Below, piece after piece: positions 1 to 10,885 of a DNA stretch of 64,000 nucleotides. Positions within the stretch are counted from its first letter, which is position 1. Every line of letters begins with the position of its first letter. The stretch comes from Dendronephthya gigantea (lineage: Eukaryota; Cnidaria; Anthozoa; Malacalcyonacea; Nephtheidae), in the NCBI RefSeq assembly GCF_004324835.1, contig NW_021163434.1:1-64000 (forward strand), written 5' to 3'. The notes under the pieces were generated by a model. That model had not been told where the DNA came from. It did no database searches and saw only the letters and a program-made list of their open reading frames with translations. The translations under genes were made by a program, and so were the position numbers.

Positions 1-23
1 GTTGACTGTAATGGAGAATCAAG

Positions 24-833
24 TTAATTCAGATACTTCGATTTTTCGTCTTCAATAACCCTTGGGGCACGAACAACTGTATGAACCGTTTCTTTCACTT
101 CTTTGTTGAGAGAGTGCTCTCTTGAAATAAAGGATTTGGCGTGCGGACGTGTTGTATTTCCATGCGCTGTTGCGACTACGAGGACGGCATTCCCGGTGTT
201 AAAATAGTAATGCATGATAATCGTGGAACATTTCAAAGTATATGACTTCAAATTCTTTAGACGACTATAAGATTCATTATATTCTGCTATTAGCATAATA
301 AATATGACATATCTTGTAAATTCCGTCTGATACATTTTCATCGTATTCTTATGCGTTGCTCTTTTTCTAACTACAGCGTACAAGAGCTCCTTGCCTACGA
401 TCTGCCGAACCCAATTTCGAGCATCGCGGACGTCGCAGGTACCACCAACGATAATGCCATTGTCGTCTTTGTTCACCGAGACCTCTGTCCGTAACCTTAA
501 CTTCATAAAACCTAGTTTGCTATTTTTCTCATAGTACCCAAGTGTTTCATAAGTTTCGATATCAAACGGATGCTTTACTTTTGCAAGTTTTTGGCCGACA
601 ACGAAGGTTGAGGTTGTAGAAATGCTTGTTGGCTTGATTTCTGCCTTTCGGTCTGCAGGAATATCCTTTTTTAAACAGATCTGGAATATTTTTTTAATGT
701 CAGGGCTGGAATGACTGTAAATTGGAAGCCTTTTATCACCCCTGTAATGGACAAGATTAGGCAAATCAATGTCAAATGAGTAAGACGTATTATCATTTTC
801 ACTGTTCTCATGAGTTGACTGATTCGGGATCAC
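24..833 (-). CDS. Unrecognised 269-residue open frame, probably an exon
   Basis: Not recognised. This is the longest open frame in the first 10 kb. Its apparent first methionine lies beside a good splice acceptor (TTTTCCAG read on the minus strand, just upstream), so the frame is more likely an internal or last exon than a complete gene. The product has no signal peptide or clear membrane helix. It has a basic middle (VVRKRATHKN), a glycine-valine patch (IIVGGTCDVRDARNWV) and a charged C-terminus ending in KSKYLN. No cysteine-histidine cluster or catalytic motif stands out. Neighbouring sequence is repeat-rich, so a gene belonging to a mobile element is possible. Length and codon use support real coding; function is unknown. 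Confidence 0.4.
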   Translation of the reverse strand: MIPNQSTHENSENDNTSYSFDIDLPNLVHYRGDKRLPIYSHSSPDIKKIFQICLKKDIPADRKAEIKPTSISTTSTFVVGQKLAKVKHPFDIETYETLGYYEKNSKLGFMKLRLRTEVSVNKDDNGIIVGGTCDVRDARNWVRQIVGKELLYAVVRKRATHKNTMKMYQTEFTRYVIFIMLIAEYNESYSRLKNLKSYTLKCSTIIMHYYFNTGNAVLVVATAHGNTTRPHAKSFISREHSLNKEVKETVHTVVRAPRVIEDEKSKYLN

Positions 834-1529
834 TGGAAAATGTGATAATTTTCTTCGCTGTTTCCTCTTTTTATTGTTGGAAAAAAGATTTCATCGTCCT
901 CCGTGAGATCCACAGTTTAGTTCTCTCGCGCTTTTTTCTTCTTTTCGTCGTTTCCCGATAAATTAGTTTTTCTTTTGGACATCTAGAAAAGCGGGTCATT
1001 TTTGTTATGTAAGTGCTCCTGTTTCTGCTTTTTTCTAGTCAGATGCCTTAAAACAGTTACGCATGCAGTTAAATATTAGTTTTGGATTGTCATCTTGATT
1101 ACTGATGATTGACATTCTTGCATGACCCTTACCATGACCAAATTAGTTAGTAGATAATAATACCTTGTCACTTGAAGTACACTAGCTCACCGGCTGATAA
1201 TATTTTCATATTGTGTTCAACTCCATTCAATAATTGTTACGTATTATGCTAGCCTCATCGAGTAATTGTATAAAGTATTATAGGAAAAATTAAACCTTGA
1301 AATAACCTATTGGAATAAACTGTCCAAAATTAAAGGCGTGTGCATGTGAATCTAGAATTCTCCATTACAATTTACATAAACAACGTGTCATATATTAAGG
1401 TAATGTTTCGCGAATATTTCACTCAATTTAAAATAAAACATTTGCTAAAAAAGGATTTGGTGAGATCCTGAGGGGAATTCCCCTGTCTCCCGGTTCTCCC
1501 ATTCCACTGTTCCCTGTTCCCCGGAAAAA
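834..1529. other. Non-coding stretch, nothing recognised
   Basis: AT-rich sequence with no persuasive exon, repeat or RNA gene. A C- and T-rich run with CCC/TTCC words lies at about 1470-1530, just before the LINE fragment. Confidence 0.5.
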
Positions 1530-1962
1530 GTCTTGTGCAGCCCTACTTCGATTACTGCTCGCCCCTGTGGGATACTTGTGGCAATCTGCTCAGAGATTTC
1601 AATTTAGTTGCAAAGAGTTCAGTTTCGTGCAGCGAGGGTTTTAACAGTGCAAATTATGAACCTCTTGAAACTAGACGGTCTGGTGCTAAGTCAGTATTAA
1701 TGTACAAGATACTTAATAACCATACTGCGCCCGCTCTTCGGGAGTCTTTCGTGAGAAGAGAAATAGGATCCCAAGGCCGAATCGAGAATACCTTAAAAAA
1801 GTTTCAAATATAGCCGCGCTATGCTTTGGAATCGGCTCACAAACGAAGCAAAATCAGCTGAGTCGCTCGTTAGTTTAAATCAATTGTTGTTGCACACTGA
1901 AATGCGTCCTAGTTACCTGTGTGTGAAACCTATACTGTATTCTTATTACTGTCTTAATAATT
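1530..1962 (+). mobile_element. LINE reverse transcriptase C-terminal fragment
   Basis: The translation begins QPYFDYCSPLWD and continues with ETRRSGAKSVLMYKILNN. This is the typical tail of non-LTR retrotransposon reverse transcriptases, just after the polymerase domain. After the first stop, the further tail signature (AMLWNRLTNEAKSAESL) reads on in the same frame, so a stop interrupts it at about 1811. The stretch that normally links the two conserved blocks is shortened or scrambled (KSSVSCSEGFNSANYE). It is a dead, 5'-truncated copy. The clade (CR1/L2/Rex1-like) is inferred from the motif style only. Confidence 0.75.
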
Positions 1963-2049
1963 AAACACGCCCCTCGTGGAAATCAGCCTAGAGTTGATGG
2001 GGCTGGCATGTTTCTTGCGATTTCCACGTTTTCATGCGATTTCCACTTC

Positions 2050-2352
2050 TGTTCGTGAGCTTTCGTTCGTGTTCATAATTTTTTGATTCCTGTTCACTCG
2101 TGTTCGTGATCTTTGGTTCGTGTTCATGATTTTTTGACTCGTGTTCATTCGTGTTCATAATTTTTTTATTCGTGTTCACTCGTGTTCGTGATCTTTGGTT
2201 CGTGTTCATGATTTTTTGACCCGTGTTCACTCGTGTTCATTCGTGTTGATGATTTTTTAACTGGTGTTCACAAGCGTTCATATTTCTTGAGTCGTATTCT
2301 GACTCGTGTCCACTGGTGTTCATTCGTGTTCACTCGCGTTCTGACTCGTGTG
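2050..2352. repeat. GTGTTCRTG-type minisatellite
   Basis: Variants of GTGTTCATGATTTTTTGAC, CGTGTTCACTCGTGTTCGTG and ATCTTTGGTTC recur head to tail for about 300 bp, with a basic period near 10-12 bp and a higher period near 50-90 bp. Open frames across it on both strands (Asn/Glu/His-rich) are repeat artefacts. Confidence 0.85.
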
Positions 2353-2359
2353 TTGTTTT

Positions 2360-2525
2360 TGAACAGATCATGGCAAGAATCGAACCTACGCTTTTGCGAT
2401 GCCGGTGAAATGCCCTTGCCATTGAGAACGTATATTTGACTCATTTTTCCATCCACTGTTCCTGGCTTGAATTTGAAGTGTGTATAATACCACTCGAAAT
2501 TAAGACCTTTTAACCTATTTGATTC
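2360..2525 (-). repeat. tRNA-like core plus one arm of a repeated element
   Basis: Read on the minus strand, this holds a B-box-like segment (GTAGGTTCGATTCTTGCC) and the same tail as the element at 46,366-46,617. Here only the core and one arm are present; the minisatellite occupies the place of the other arm. Not a functional tRNA gene, because the acceptor stem does not close. Confidence 0.7.
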
Positions 2526-2659
2526 TTGATAATACAATCGCGTTCTTCCAACAGCTCCGTTTTAACCGTGTACTTAAGGGTAGACGGCTTGGTAAAGGAG
2601 ACAATAAAACCTGACACGAGTGGGTCATTTTGGTATGACCAAAGCTGGTTCAGGATACT

Positions 2660-3321
2660 TAGAACATATCATCGTCGTCGTCATCATCATCTCTGCCTTT
2701 GTTTTCCTTCACATGTTCACATCGTTTAAAAACTTCTTAATAAGAAACTTTCGCTTATCAACGGCACCTTCAATTGCTTCTTCTTGGTCAAAATCATCAT
2801 TTGTAATAAACATATTTTCTTATGTACCGGATATTTCTTCAGTTGTCTCATCCACAAATGGCGCTTTAAATAGATATTTTCTAATTCTTCCTGGAGTCTA
2901 GCATGGCATTGAAGTAAGCTTTCTTTTTAGCATAGTGCTCATCAAAACCACTGTTTATAAGGCTTTCTTTCATTTCCTCGAATACTGTGTTACTTCTATG
3001 TTATGCTTCTTCTATTAACGGCATCCAGGGATCTAATTCTTCTTCACATTCTGAGTCCGTTGTCGTCGAACTTCCAGATTGCTGAGTGGAAGTGGTCGAG
3101 ACATCATCTTGGAAATCACTTTCTTGACTGTCCGAGTCTGTTTGAGACATGTTTCTTTCTTGTTCTCGTAGTAGGCAATACTCCCGTTCGGGTCTGCGCT
3201 GATTGTAACTGCGGCTGAAATATCTTCTGCAAAATTGGCAGCTCATCCCCTTAGCACTAGAAGTGTGTAAATGCCTTGTTATCGAGCAGCAACGCAGTTT
3301 TATGAGCAGATGTCTGCTCAT
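2660..3321 (-). pseudogene. Decayed zinc-finger/acidic-tail gene
   Basis: The open part (3321 to 3001) encodes a short Cys2-type finger (CQFCRRYFSRSYNQRRPEREY), then a Ser/Thr/Asp-rich acidic stretch ending DPWMPLIEEA. Past the stop, sequence in related frames (ENMFITNDDFDQEEA, DKRKFLIKKFL) looks like more of the same protein. It is broken by two or more stops or shifts. I recall similar multi-copy finger/acidic proteins from cnidarian genomes, probably belonging to mobile elements; that is memory, not a search. No intact start or end is seen. Confidence 0.45.
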
Positions 3322-3458
3322 GTGTAGTTATGAGGATGTGCTAATCTGCTCAACGGTACTTTTTCCTAGTCCAGTACATTCACACAAACTAAAATGTTAG
3401 CAATCCCTTATGTACTTTCTTCGTTTCCCCCTAGATAGAGGTTGTTCGTTTGCAGTGC

Positions 3459-3749
3459 TTAGGTAAACATTAAAGTTTCTCTCCATCTCTTCTTGATAAT
3501 AAATTTCTCTCCATCGCGCTCTAATAAATTTTCCAGACACTCCTCCATATCGAATTCCTTTGGTTCTTTACTCTGTCGAGGTACACATATTCCTTTCTTA
3601 CTCCACTTTAACCATCTCTTGCGTTCCTCTGTGCCCATATCGTGTACTTGGTCGAGATGATTTGCTAACCTTGCTAAATTTGTACTACCACAGCTAAACA
3701 CAGGACAGCTCCTACGAGTGCGACGCATATTTAGATGATTGCTCAACAA
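3459..3749 (-). pseudogene. C2H2-like zinc-finger open frame
   Basis: A 96-residue frame with a finger of the form C-x4-C-x12-H-x4-H (CPVFSCGS...LANHLDQVHDM), followed by a basic-charged tail (KKGICVPRQSKEPKEFD). Its 5' part is repeated in inverted orientation at 10,150-10,250, where only the finger survives. It sits at the outer edge of the left inverted arm and reads outward, away from the element. It could be the first exon of the decayed gene at 2660-3321, which lies downstream on the same strand. Function unknown; DNA binding is only a guess from the finger. Confidence 0.45.
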
Positions 3750-4320
3750 ATTCCTAATAATAATTGGCTCATTTTTTTCGTAAGTCAGGTATTTTATTAG
3801 GCCCGTTTGGGCCCTATATGGCCTTATATGGCACTATTAGGCCCGATGGCCCGATTGCTGCATGACTAGGCGTCCTAACCCGGACAAGTCCGGGCTTTTC
3901 AATGCAAACTCTTGCTTACGGAAGAAAAAGTCAAACGATCTAAACAAGAAAACAGTGTAGTGCCCGGACAATATGTTTAAAATATTTGTAAAATCGTTCT
4001 ACTTAATTACATTGTTACAAGCGTTAATACGTGTCTTAATTTATGCTTCAAGCATCGCGTTGTCCATAACACCAATATATATTTCGATTCGCTCTAAAAA
4101 TGCACACATTTTCGCATTCGCAATACCCCCCTTTTTCCTCCCTTTGAGGAGTTTGGGCCTGAAATATCTCAATGAGCGGATGAGCATCTGCTCATGAGCA
4201 TTTATGAGCATGTGCTCATAGGCCCGTTTGGGACTTATATGGCCTTATATGACCCTATTAGGCACGATGGCCCGATTGCTGACTGCATGGGCATCTTAAC
4301 ACCCGAATATGGACAAATAT
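3660..4320. repeat. Left arm of the outer inverted repeat
   Basis: Matches 9655-10235 in reverse complement over several hundred bases. Shared landmarks are the finger codons, TTGTCCGGGCACTACACTG, TGGACAACGCGATGCTT and CTTTGAGGAG/CTCCTCAAAG. Inside the arm an 85-bp block (AGGCCCGTTTGGGCCCTATA... to GATTGCTG) occurs twice, at about 3800-3885 and 4215-4300. Confidence 0.85.
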
Positions 4321-4440
4321 TCGATTAAACATTGGGGATAAATGTTCCCTTAGAACATTCCTCTGCAACACTGCAAATCTATACGTCGTATACGTACACA
4401 TCTTTTATTATATGTATACGAATATAACGCCCATACGATA

Positions 4441-4700
4441 TGTGACCTTTCACGGGAAAACGTACGTTAACGATATTTCGTTGAAACGGCAAAACGAACG
4501 GATAACGAACGGGTAGTGAACGATCTGTAATAACGTTTCAACGAACCCAGAAAACGTTTTGACGAATTCAGCTAAAAATGTGAACGTTTAAAGTCGAGAA
4601 TACGAACGGATAAATAAACGTTCAATCTGAAGCCGTTTGAACGATTTATGTTTATGAACGGTTTTAACGAATTTGTCTGAACGCCTGTTGCGCGTATAAT
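4441..4700 (+). repeat. Left terminal inverted repeat with iterons
   Basis: Repeated words such as AAACGAACGGATAACGAACG, GTTTCAACGAAC and GTTTTGACGAATTC. Matching words on the other strand occur at 9160-9416. Confidence 0.8.
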
Positions 4701-7700
4701 TGACGCAAGATATTATTGACTAATTTATCTAATTAAAAGAATAGGAAATATTTTCAAACAAGTAACATGTGTTGTTCCAAGTATGTGTGTACATAAATAG
4801 CTATACCTTCATTTGAATGTTTAACTAAAATTATTAGCTATACTACCTAAATCCCATTATTTTATACTTTATAACATATATACATTGGCGTTTTGCATCA
4901 AAATTCGGGTTAATCGTTAGAAAGCCTTCAGTTATTAGTATATATATCATCGTTATGTCAAATTAATGCATCATCTGCAACTATACCCATCAAAATATTC
5001 AGCGCGTGTTCATTTGCAACATCGTTACAGGTTTTGTAAATTTTTCCACGAACAAACTCTATGTATGAGTGGTTAAAGACATATAAACAAAGACATACAG
5101 GCGATACAGCATGCATCCGTTTTATTAACACGGCTGTAAACCGACAGTAAACAAAAATTGCCGTCTCAGTTTGGTTGAGTTTCAGCTACTGGATACATAC
5201 TTTATGTTAAACTAAACACAAGAGATTCCATTGTACACTTTTGTTTATACTCTTTGACGCGCAAACGATTAAATTAATTAGCGCAAGGATCAAGTTGTTT
5301 ACCGATGATAACCAAACATTAATACAGAATATCGCATACGCAAAGTTCGTTTGTATGCGAACCAGCGTAGTAACGTGTGCTTGCATGCTGTCAAAACTTA
5401 TTTGGTATAAATACTACATTAAATATCCACACCATTTATACACATGAAATCCACATTTCAATTTCAGCAATGCATTGCGGTAATAAAATATTTAAAATAT
5501 AGGCTTGGATATTTACCTAGTGCACACAATATGTTCCGTGCAGCAACACCAGTAGCCTAGCTTTAGCCGCGGTCAAGCTTGTCGCGGAATGTCGCCTATA
5601 CACAGTACTGTCAGTAGCAAGTCACTAGCAACTAAGGGCATCATTACCTTAAGAATATTTTAAAATTTGACAGTAATCTATTTTGTCGATTGCATGCACC
5701 ATCGCTATATTTCTTCGCAAAGCTAAAGCTGCAATGTCGCTATTTCTGCCGCCATATTTTTTTCATATTAGTTACATATTTTGTGACCATACGATCACAT
5801 ATGCATGTGTTATGATTTTAACCAGTATAACAAGTCGCTAATTAATACTTGTGATCTAACTAAATTATTGGTGGTCACTATATTCATTCCCCCCATATAT
5901 TCGACCATCTACATAGTTAACTGTGTAAAAATGCCTAAGCTAACTGCATGAGCCTAACAATAGTGACCTAAAGAAATAGAACGCATAAATTAGTGGGATA
6001 ATTTTCGAAATCTTCATTTCAAACGACCGCGGCAATCCGCAATCCTAAAGGTCCGAAAATCCGCCCTGCAAAGCAACTTAATACTCAACCCCGGCAGCAA
6101 GACAAAAGTGCACATTATTTTTACTAAAGCATATAGCAATAGCACACGGCCCATATAGAAACCGAGTTTTTAAATCACAAAGAGTGCAAATAATTTTTTC
6201 TGCAAAGCTTATAGCAATGCTGCCGCCCATATAGAAACGACAATGCCAAATGCATGCACAGGGGAGTTTATACTCACCATTTTAAGAAACACCCGATCCT
6301 TAACATCTTCGAGACATCTACTTGTGACACAATTTGTGCCGCCTGCTTACAATAAAATTAACTAATCAAGATTTCCCCAGACAGATGATTAAGGCATGCA
6401 TCAAAGCATCAATCCATTTTGTCTTGCGAAAACTTTTTATATCATATAATTATATATATTTCAAGGTAGCATCTACCCACATATTTTTTGACAAATGTCA
6501 GAAAAGTTTGCACACAATTGTTGTTTCAATGTGAGTAAATGCATCCTATTAAATTGTAACCACCAAGCTAACAACTACTCTAACCTCAGCCAAGCCATTT
6601 TAAAGGTCTGGCAACCTTTCATGTCATGTTTATTCGGAATGATTGGATGATCGTGGCCCAACTCGATTCCACCGGCCATGGCAAGTAATCTAAAGGATTA
6701 TATTGCAGTGCGCATTTATATCCGACTCCATTTTACTCGCGTTAGCATATATACATAAAATGCAATTGAGAACGTCTTGTTATATACAATTGCATGATCA
6801 TCTATATGAAATCTTACTTCGAATGCGTGTCATATTTCGATATATGCATGGATCAATAGAGAGCTACAGTTAAGCCAGGCAAACACACTCAAGGAAAAAA
6901 AACTTTAAATCGAGCCAACCGTAATACGAATTCTGTTGATGATTTCATCGATAAGCCTGATTTCAATGCTGGGAGGGAAATAATAATTGCAAGCGCGCCT
7001 AATAAAGTATGCCCAGTCATGACTTGCCTTATATAATAGCTAATGTTTCGTATAGTCTCATACCTTATATGCAGGGGTAAAACGCCTTGACTTCTCCATA
7101 TAGATGTTATATCCAGCAAATATTTGGTTTAGTCTTCGCGAAATTACTGGTAAAGATCTTTACCCGCGCGCTCATATACGCATAAACAGTTGATAGGCGC
7201 CATTTCAAATTTGTTCATTTTGCCGCTCTAGCTGGCAGGCTTCAAGGTGCAATGACCATGCATAATTGCAATTTAATATCCGGAATGTAATTTCCTAATA
7301 AAGGAGCCCAAATCAAAATTAGTGAATATTTTCCTGTTGCCCAAGCAGCTGATATGTTGTCCAAGCAAGATAAATTCTAATGTTCGTTTTCTGATGAAGT
7401 ATGGCGAAATATATATAAGCGAAATATCCGAAAGGTCAAACTTAAATGTTTGTACACGTTAGCTTGGCAACTTGCCTTGGGCTTGGGCCAGTTGTGCGCA
7501 AGGCTGCACGCACTTGGTTAAAACATAGCGCTAAACTCAATCTCACAAAACACGGAATTTGTAGACGGCGTCTTTGATGGTTTATGGTAGTTTAATATCA
7601 ACAAAACTTAAATGGTATAATATAGATCATAATTTCTGTTTTGTTATATTTTTCACACGGGCCACAGCTCTAATTATGTTGACCAGATGATATTTTGTGC

Positions 7701-7740
7701 ATTATCAAAGCCTATAGGCTAAATTTCCCTGAGCAATATT

Positions 7741-7807
7741 ATGATGTTCATTGTACGACACTCTTGTTTTTTTATTGTAATAAACAATGTCACACAATGA
7801 ACATCAT
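7741..7807. repeat. 14-bp inverted repeat
   Basis: ATGATGTTCATTGT at 7741-7754 is mirrored by ACAATGAACATCAT at 7794-7807, enclosing about 39 bp. It lies inside the 4,976-bp element. Confidence 0.7.
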
Positions 7808-8629
7808 TGATATAGCTTCATTACTTTCATACAGTCTCTATGATTTGTACGATTTGAGACTTTTCCGCGTTCCACGTTTCCGATTCGAGGAGCTAGTCGA
7901 GAGAAATCAAATCACAACCAAAATATAGCTACATGCATGGGGAGTGAATTGTGCTGAAATGTGCATATATATATCAACATATATGAAGTAATTTTTTTGT
8001 GAATTAAGAGTCTAAATAAACATTTACAATGCATGAGTTATATTTATGCCATAAGTTATATTTATGCCAATTGATACCTTTCAACATGCCAGCAACAATC
8101 GAGCCAGATGGCTTAGATCTGGTGAGACAAATATACCCTTTTAAGGAAATAAGACAATTTTGCAAGCGGGGCACTGCTCCAGTTTTAGACTAGATGCACG
8201 CGTCATATTTAAATTGCTTGGATATTCATGCAGTGGCATAACGAACAGAGGATGGGGTCTTGAGATATACTTGGTACTGCCGGGTCCCTTAATTCGCTGT
8301 TTGTCATTGATCACGTTTTGCTCATATACTATGATGTTTCGTTATCTATTCTGGCCCCCAATAACTGGGGAACCTTATTTTAGTTCTCGTCCTAACCCTA
8401 CCGAACGCGCGTTAGGTCACTGTATTTATGTCTTCAAATATTAGCTAGGGTATTTCAATTGTTGTATATAATTTGCATGTCAGACTGCATTAAAGACAAC
8501 GAGCTGAAATGCTGAACCGCATTCTCGTCCTAGGATGCGGTCCTTTATTTTGAATACATTTTAATCAGTAGCTGCTTCGGACGGAGGCCCTGCTATCAGA
8601 TTATCAGATGTAAATAAATTAGCTTAAAT

Positions 8630-8666
8630 TTATCGCACTTTGTAAATAAATTTACAAGTGCGATAA
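8630..8666. repeat. Near-perfect hairpin
   Basis: TTATCGCACTT and AAGTGCGATAA form the two sides of a stem of about 18 bp around a very short AT loop. It could be a tiny palindromic insertion. No gene is near enough to call it a terminator. Confidence 0.75.
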
Positions 8667-9159
8667 TATGTAACACGCAAAATCCCTCAATTTACTGATT
8701 TTAAAATCTGGTTTTGTCTGTTTACATACATTACAGACTTCCGACAATTATGCAACTTAATTAGCACCTTGCCAAGGCATATTATGGCTCGTAATGCTGT
8801 AATATATGGCTTGCGACGTTGTTTGTGCGCGCGGTGAACTTTGGCTTTATGGAAGCTACAGAAGTATATTAAAACACAAATTCTAACCATTCAGTGCATT
8901 ACCGAAGCACAAAAACGATAAATTTTTAAAAGAAAGCTTATAACGTGAAATTTGTCGCTAATGAAATAAGAGCACGCTAAGCATAAACCAGAACATGAAG
9001 CGCAAAAAAGCATTCGATTAGGCTAAAATGATATAACCCTACTATTTCCTTTACAAGCCTTCTACTAAGGAACTGAATACATTTCTGGGAGTATTTCTGT
9101 GTAACACATTCTGCGCTTCTTCTCTAAAGTTGTAACATTGCAAATGTTTAATCGAATGT

Positions 9160-9416
9160 TGAACCAAATCCAATGCGATTGAACGAAATTCCGGCAAACG
9201 TTTCAACGAACGGTAAATCAAACCGTTGAACGCTTTTGGACCAATTTTCGAACGATTTTTCCTAAGCGTTCGAACGGGCAATTTCGAACGATGAACGATC
9301 TCGAAAATCGTTTCAACGAACGCTTGAAGCGTTTGAACGGCAAACGAACGGATAACGAACGATATTTTTGAACGAACGAAATAGCGTAAACGTATGTTTT
9401 CCCGTGGAAGGTCACA
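9160..9416 (-). repeat. Right terminal inverted repeat with iterons
   Basis: Dense CGTTTGAACGG, AACGAACGGATAACGAACG and GTTTCAACGAACG words, ending CCCGTGGAAGGTCACA and flanked by TA. It mirrors 4441-4700. Confidence 0.8.
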
Positions 9417-9654
9417 TATGTTAATGTAGTCTTTACATATGTGATGTCAACAGTTATTTAACACAAATGTTCGCCTATACTCGCGCGATTCTTTGACGTT
9501 CATATGGTAACCGTATTTCTTGTTTCGCATAGGTGGCTTGTTTGAGTAAAAACGAGCTAGTACACTGGCTAGTACACTGTTGGCTTGTTCTCCCTGGATT
9601 TCCTGTTTTACTTGCTCTCATAGATATTTAATGGAATATTTTTCCATAATCGCG

Positions 9655-10235
9655 GGTTAGGACGCGCAGTCAGCAATCGGGCCATCGGGCCTAATAGTGC
9701 CATATAAGGCCACATAGGGCCCAAACGGGCCTATGAGCATATGCTCATAAATGTTCATGAAAAGATGCTCATCTGCTCAATGAGATATTTCAGGCCCAAG
9801 CTCCTCAAAGGGAGGAAAAAGGGGGTATGGCGAATGCAAAAATGTATGCATTTTTAGAGGGAAATATATATTGGTGTTATGGACAACGCGATGCTTGGAG
9901 CATAAATTAAGACACGGATTAACGCTTGTAACAATATAATAAAGTAGAACAATTTTACAAATATTTTAAACATATTGTCCGGGCACTACACTGTTTTCTT
10001 GTTTAGATCGTTTGACTTTGTCTTCCTTAAGCAAGAGTTTGCGTTGACAAGCCCGGACTTTTCCAGGGCTAATACGGGGCTAATAAAATACCTGACCCAC
10101 GAAAAAATGAGCCAATTATTATTAGGAATTTGTTGAGCAATCATCTTAATATGCGTCGCACGCGTAGGAACTGTCCTGTATTTGGCTGTGGTAGTATAAA
10201 TTTAGCAAGGTTAGCAAATCATCTCGACCAAGTAC
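9655..10235. repeat. Right arm of the outer inverted repeat
   Basis: Reverse-complement partner of 3660-4320. It ends with plus-strand finger codons (CCTGTATTTGGCTGTGG, CATCTCGACCAAGTACACGG) that break off into unrelated sequence at about 10,250. Confidence 0.85.
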
Positions 10236-10885
10236 ACGGTATGAGCACAGAGGAACACTGCGCACTGCGCAAAAGGTGAAGTCCGCCATGTTTTTTGCTT
10301 CGAAAAGATGGCGGCGAAGTTACCGAAAAATGACGAACCAGTCCTCCAGGAATTATAATATAGCTCAGTGTTTTGCACCCAAAGTTCTTACTGCAGATAT
10401 ATGTGGGAACATCTAAGGTCAACAAGTCCCACAGTTAGTTGAAGTAGAGTAGCACATGAACTGAAATACGTCTCCAATATTACTCCTATAGCTTCGACGA
10501 TGTCCGGAATGCACTATCACTGTAACCTATGCATTAACTTTACCAACCTCGTACCCAGGGTCTTTACTCGTGGTGGTGGGGAGTAAAGACCCTGGCTGCG
10601 GCTGGTCACGTGAACCCCCAGATTCTGGGGGAAAATTGAAATTGCGCTTAGGGAGGGGTGCTAGAGGCTCGCGTTGTTAAGGCGTTCAGAAATTTTCATT
10701 TTTTTGTGTTGTACTCGCGTTCATTTCGATCATAAAACCATACATATAGGCTCGAATATATGAACGTTTTTTCAGAAACAGGATTACAGTTATAATATCC
10801 TGTCCTGGAACATGGGAAGTATTAAATTACATTTTAGGTATGGAGATATTATCAAATTTCAAATACCTATTCATTCAATCGAGCG
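10236..10885 (+). promoter_or_regulatory. Upstream region of the DUF6589 gene
   Basis: Contains AAGATGGCGGC at 10,305-10,315, a match to the YY1-type motif common near transcription starts, within a locally GC-richer stretch (10,250-10,680). No TATA box is evident. The distance to the first usable ATG is about 570 bp. The role is inferred. Confidence 0.3.
10544..10597. repeat. Palindromic mini-element CAGGGTCTTTACTC
   Basis: ACCCAGGGTCTTTACTC and GAGTAAAGACCCTGG flank a short GGTGGTGGG-rich loop. A related 38-bp palindrome lies at 12,049-12,086. Confidence 0.7.

Larger units (their letters stand above)
4441..9416. mobile_element. 4,976-bp non-autonomous DNA element with TA target duplication
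   Basis: The ends are inverted copies: TGTGACCTTTCACGGGAAAA at the left, and the reverse complement of TGTGACCTTCCACGGGAAAA at the right. Both ends are flanked by TA. The terminal repeats run about 250 bp and are packed with GTTTCAACGAACG-type iterons in both orientations. The 4.4-kb interior is AT-rich (many TGCATG, ATATATA words) with no frame longer than about 95 codons that resembles a protein. The TA duplication fits Tc1/mariner-like or other TA-targeting superfamilies. The family is unknown, and no transposase is seen. Confidence 0.75.

Noticed and set aside
2050-2352. Asn/Glu/His-rich protein on either strand
   Set aside because: Pure minisatellite translation.
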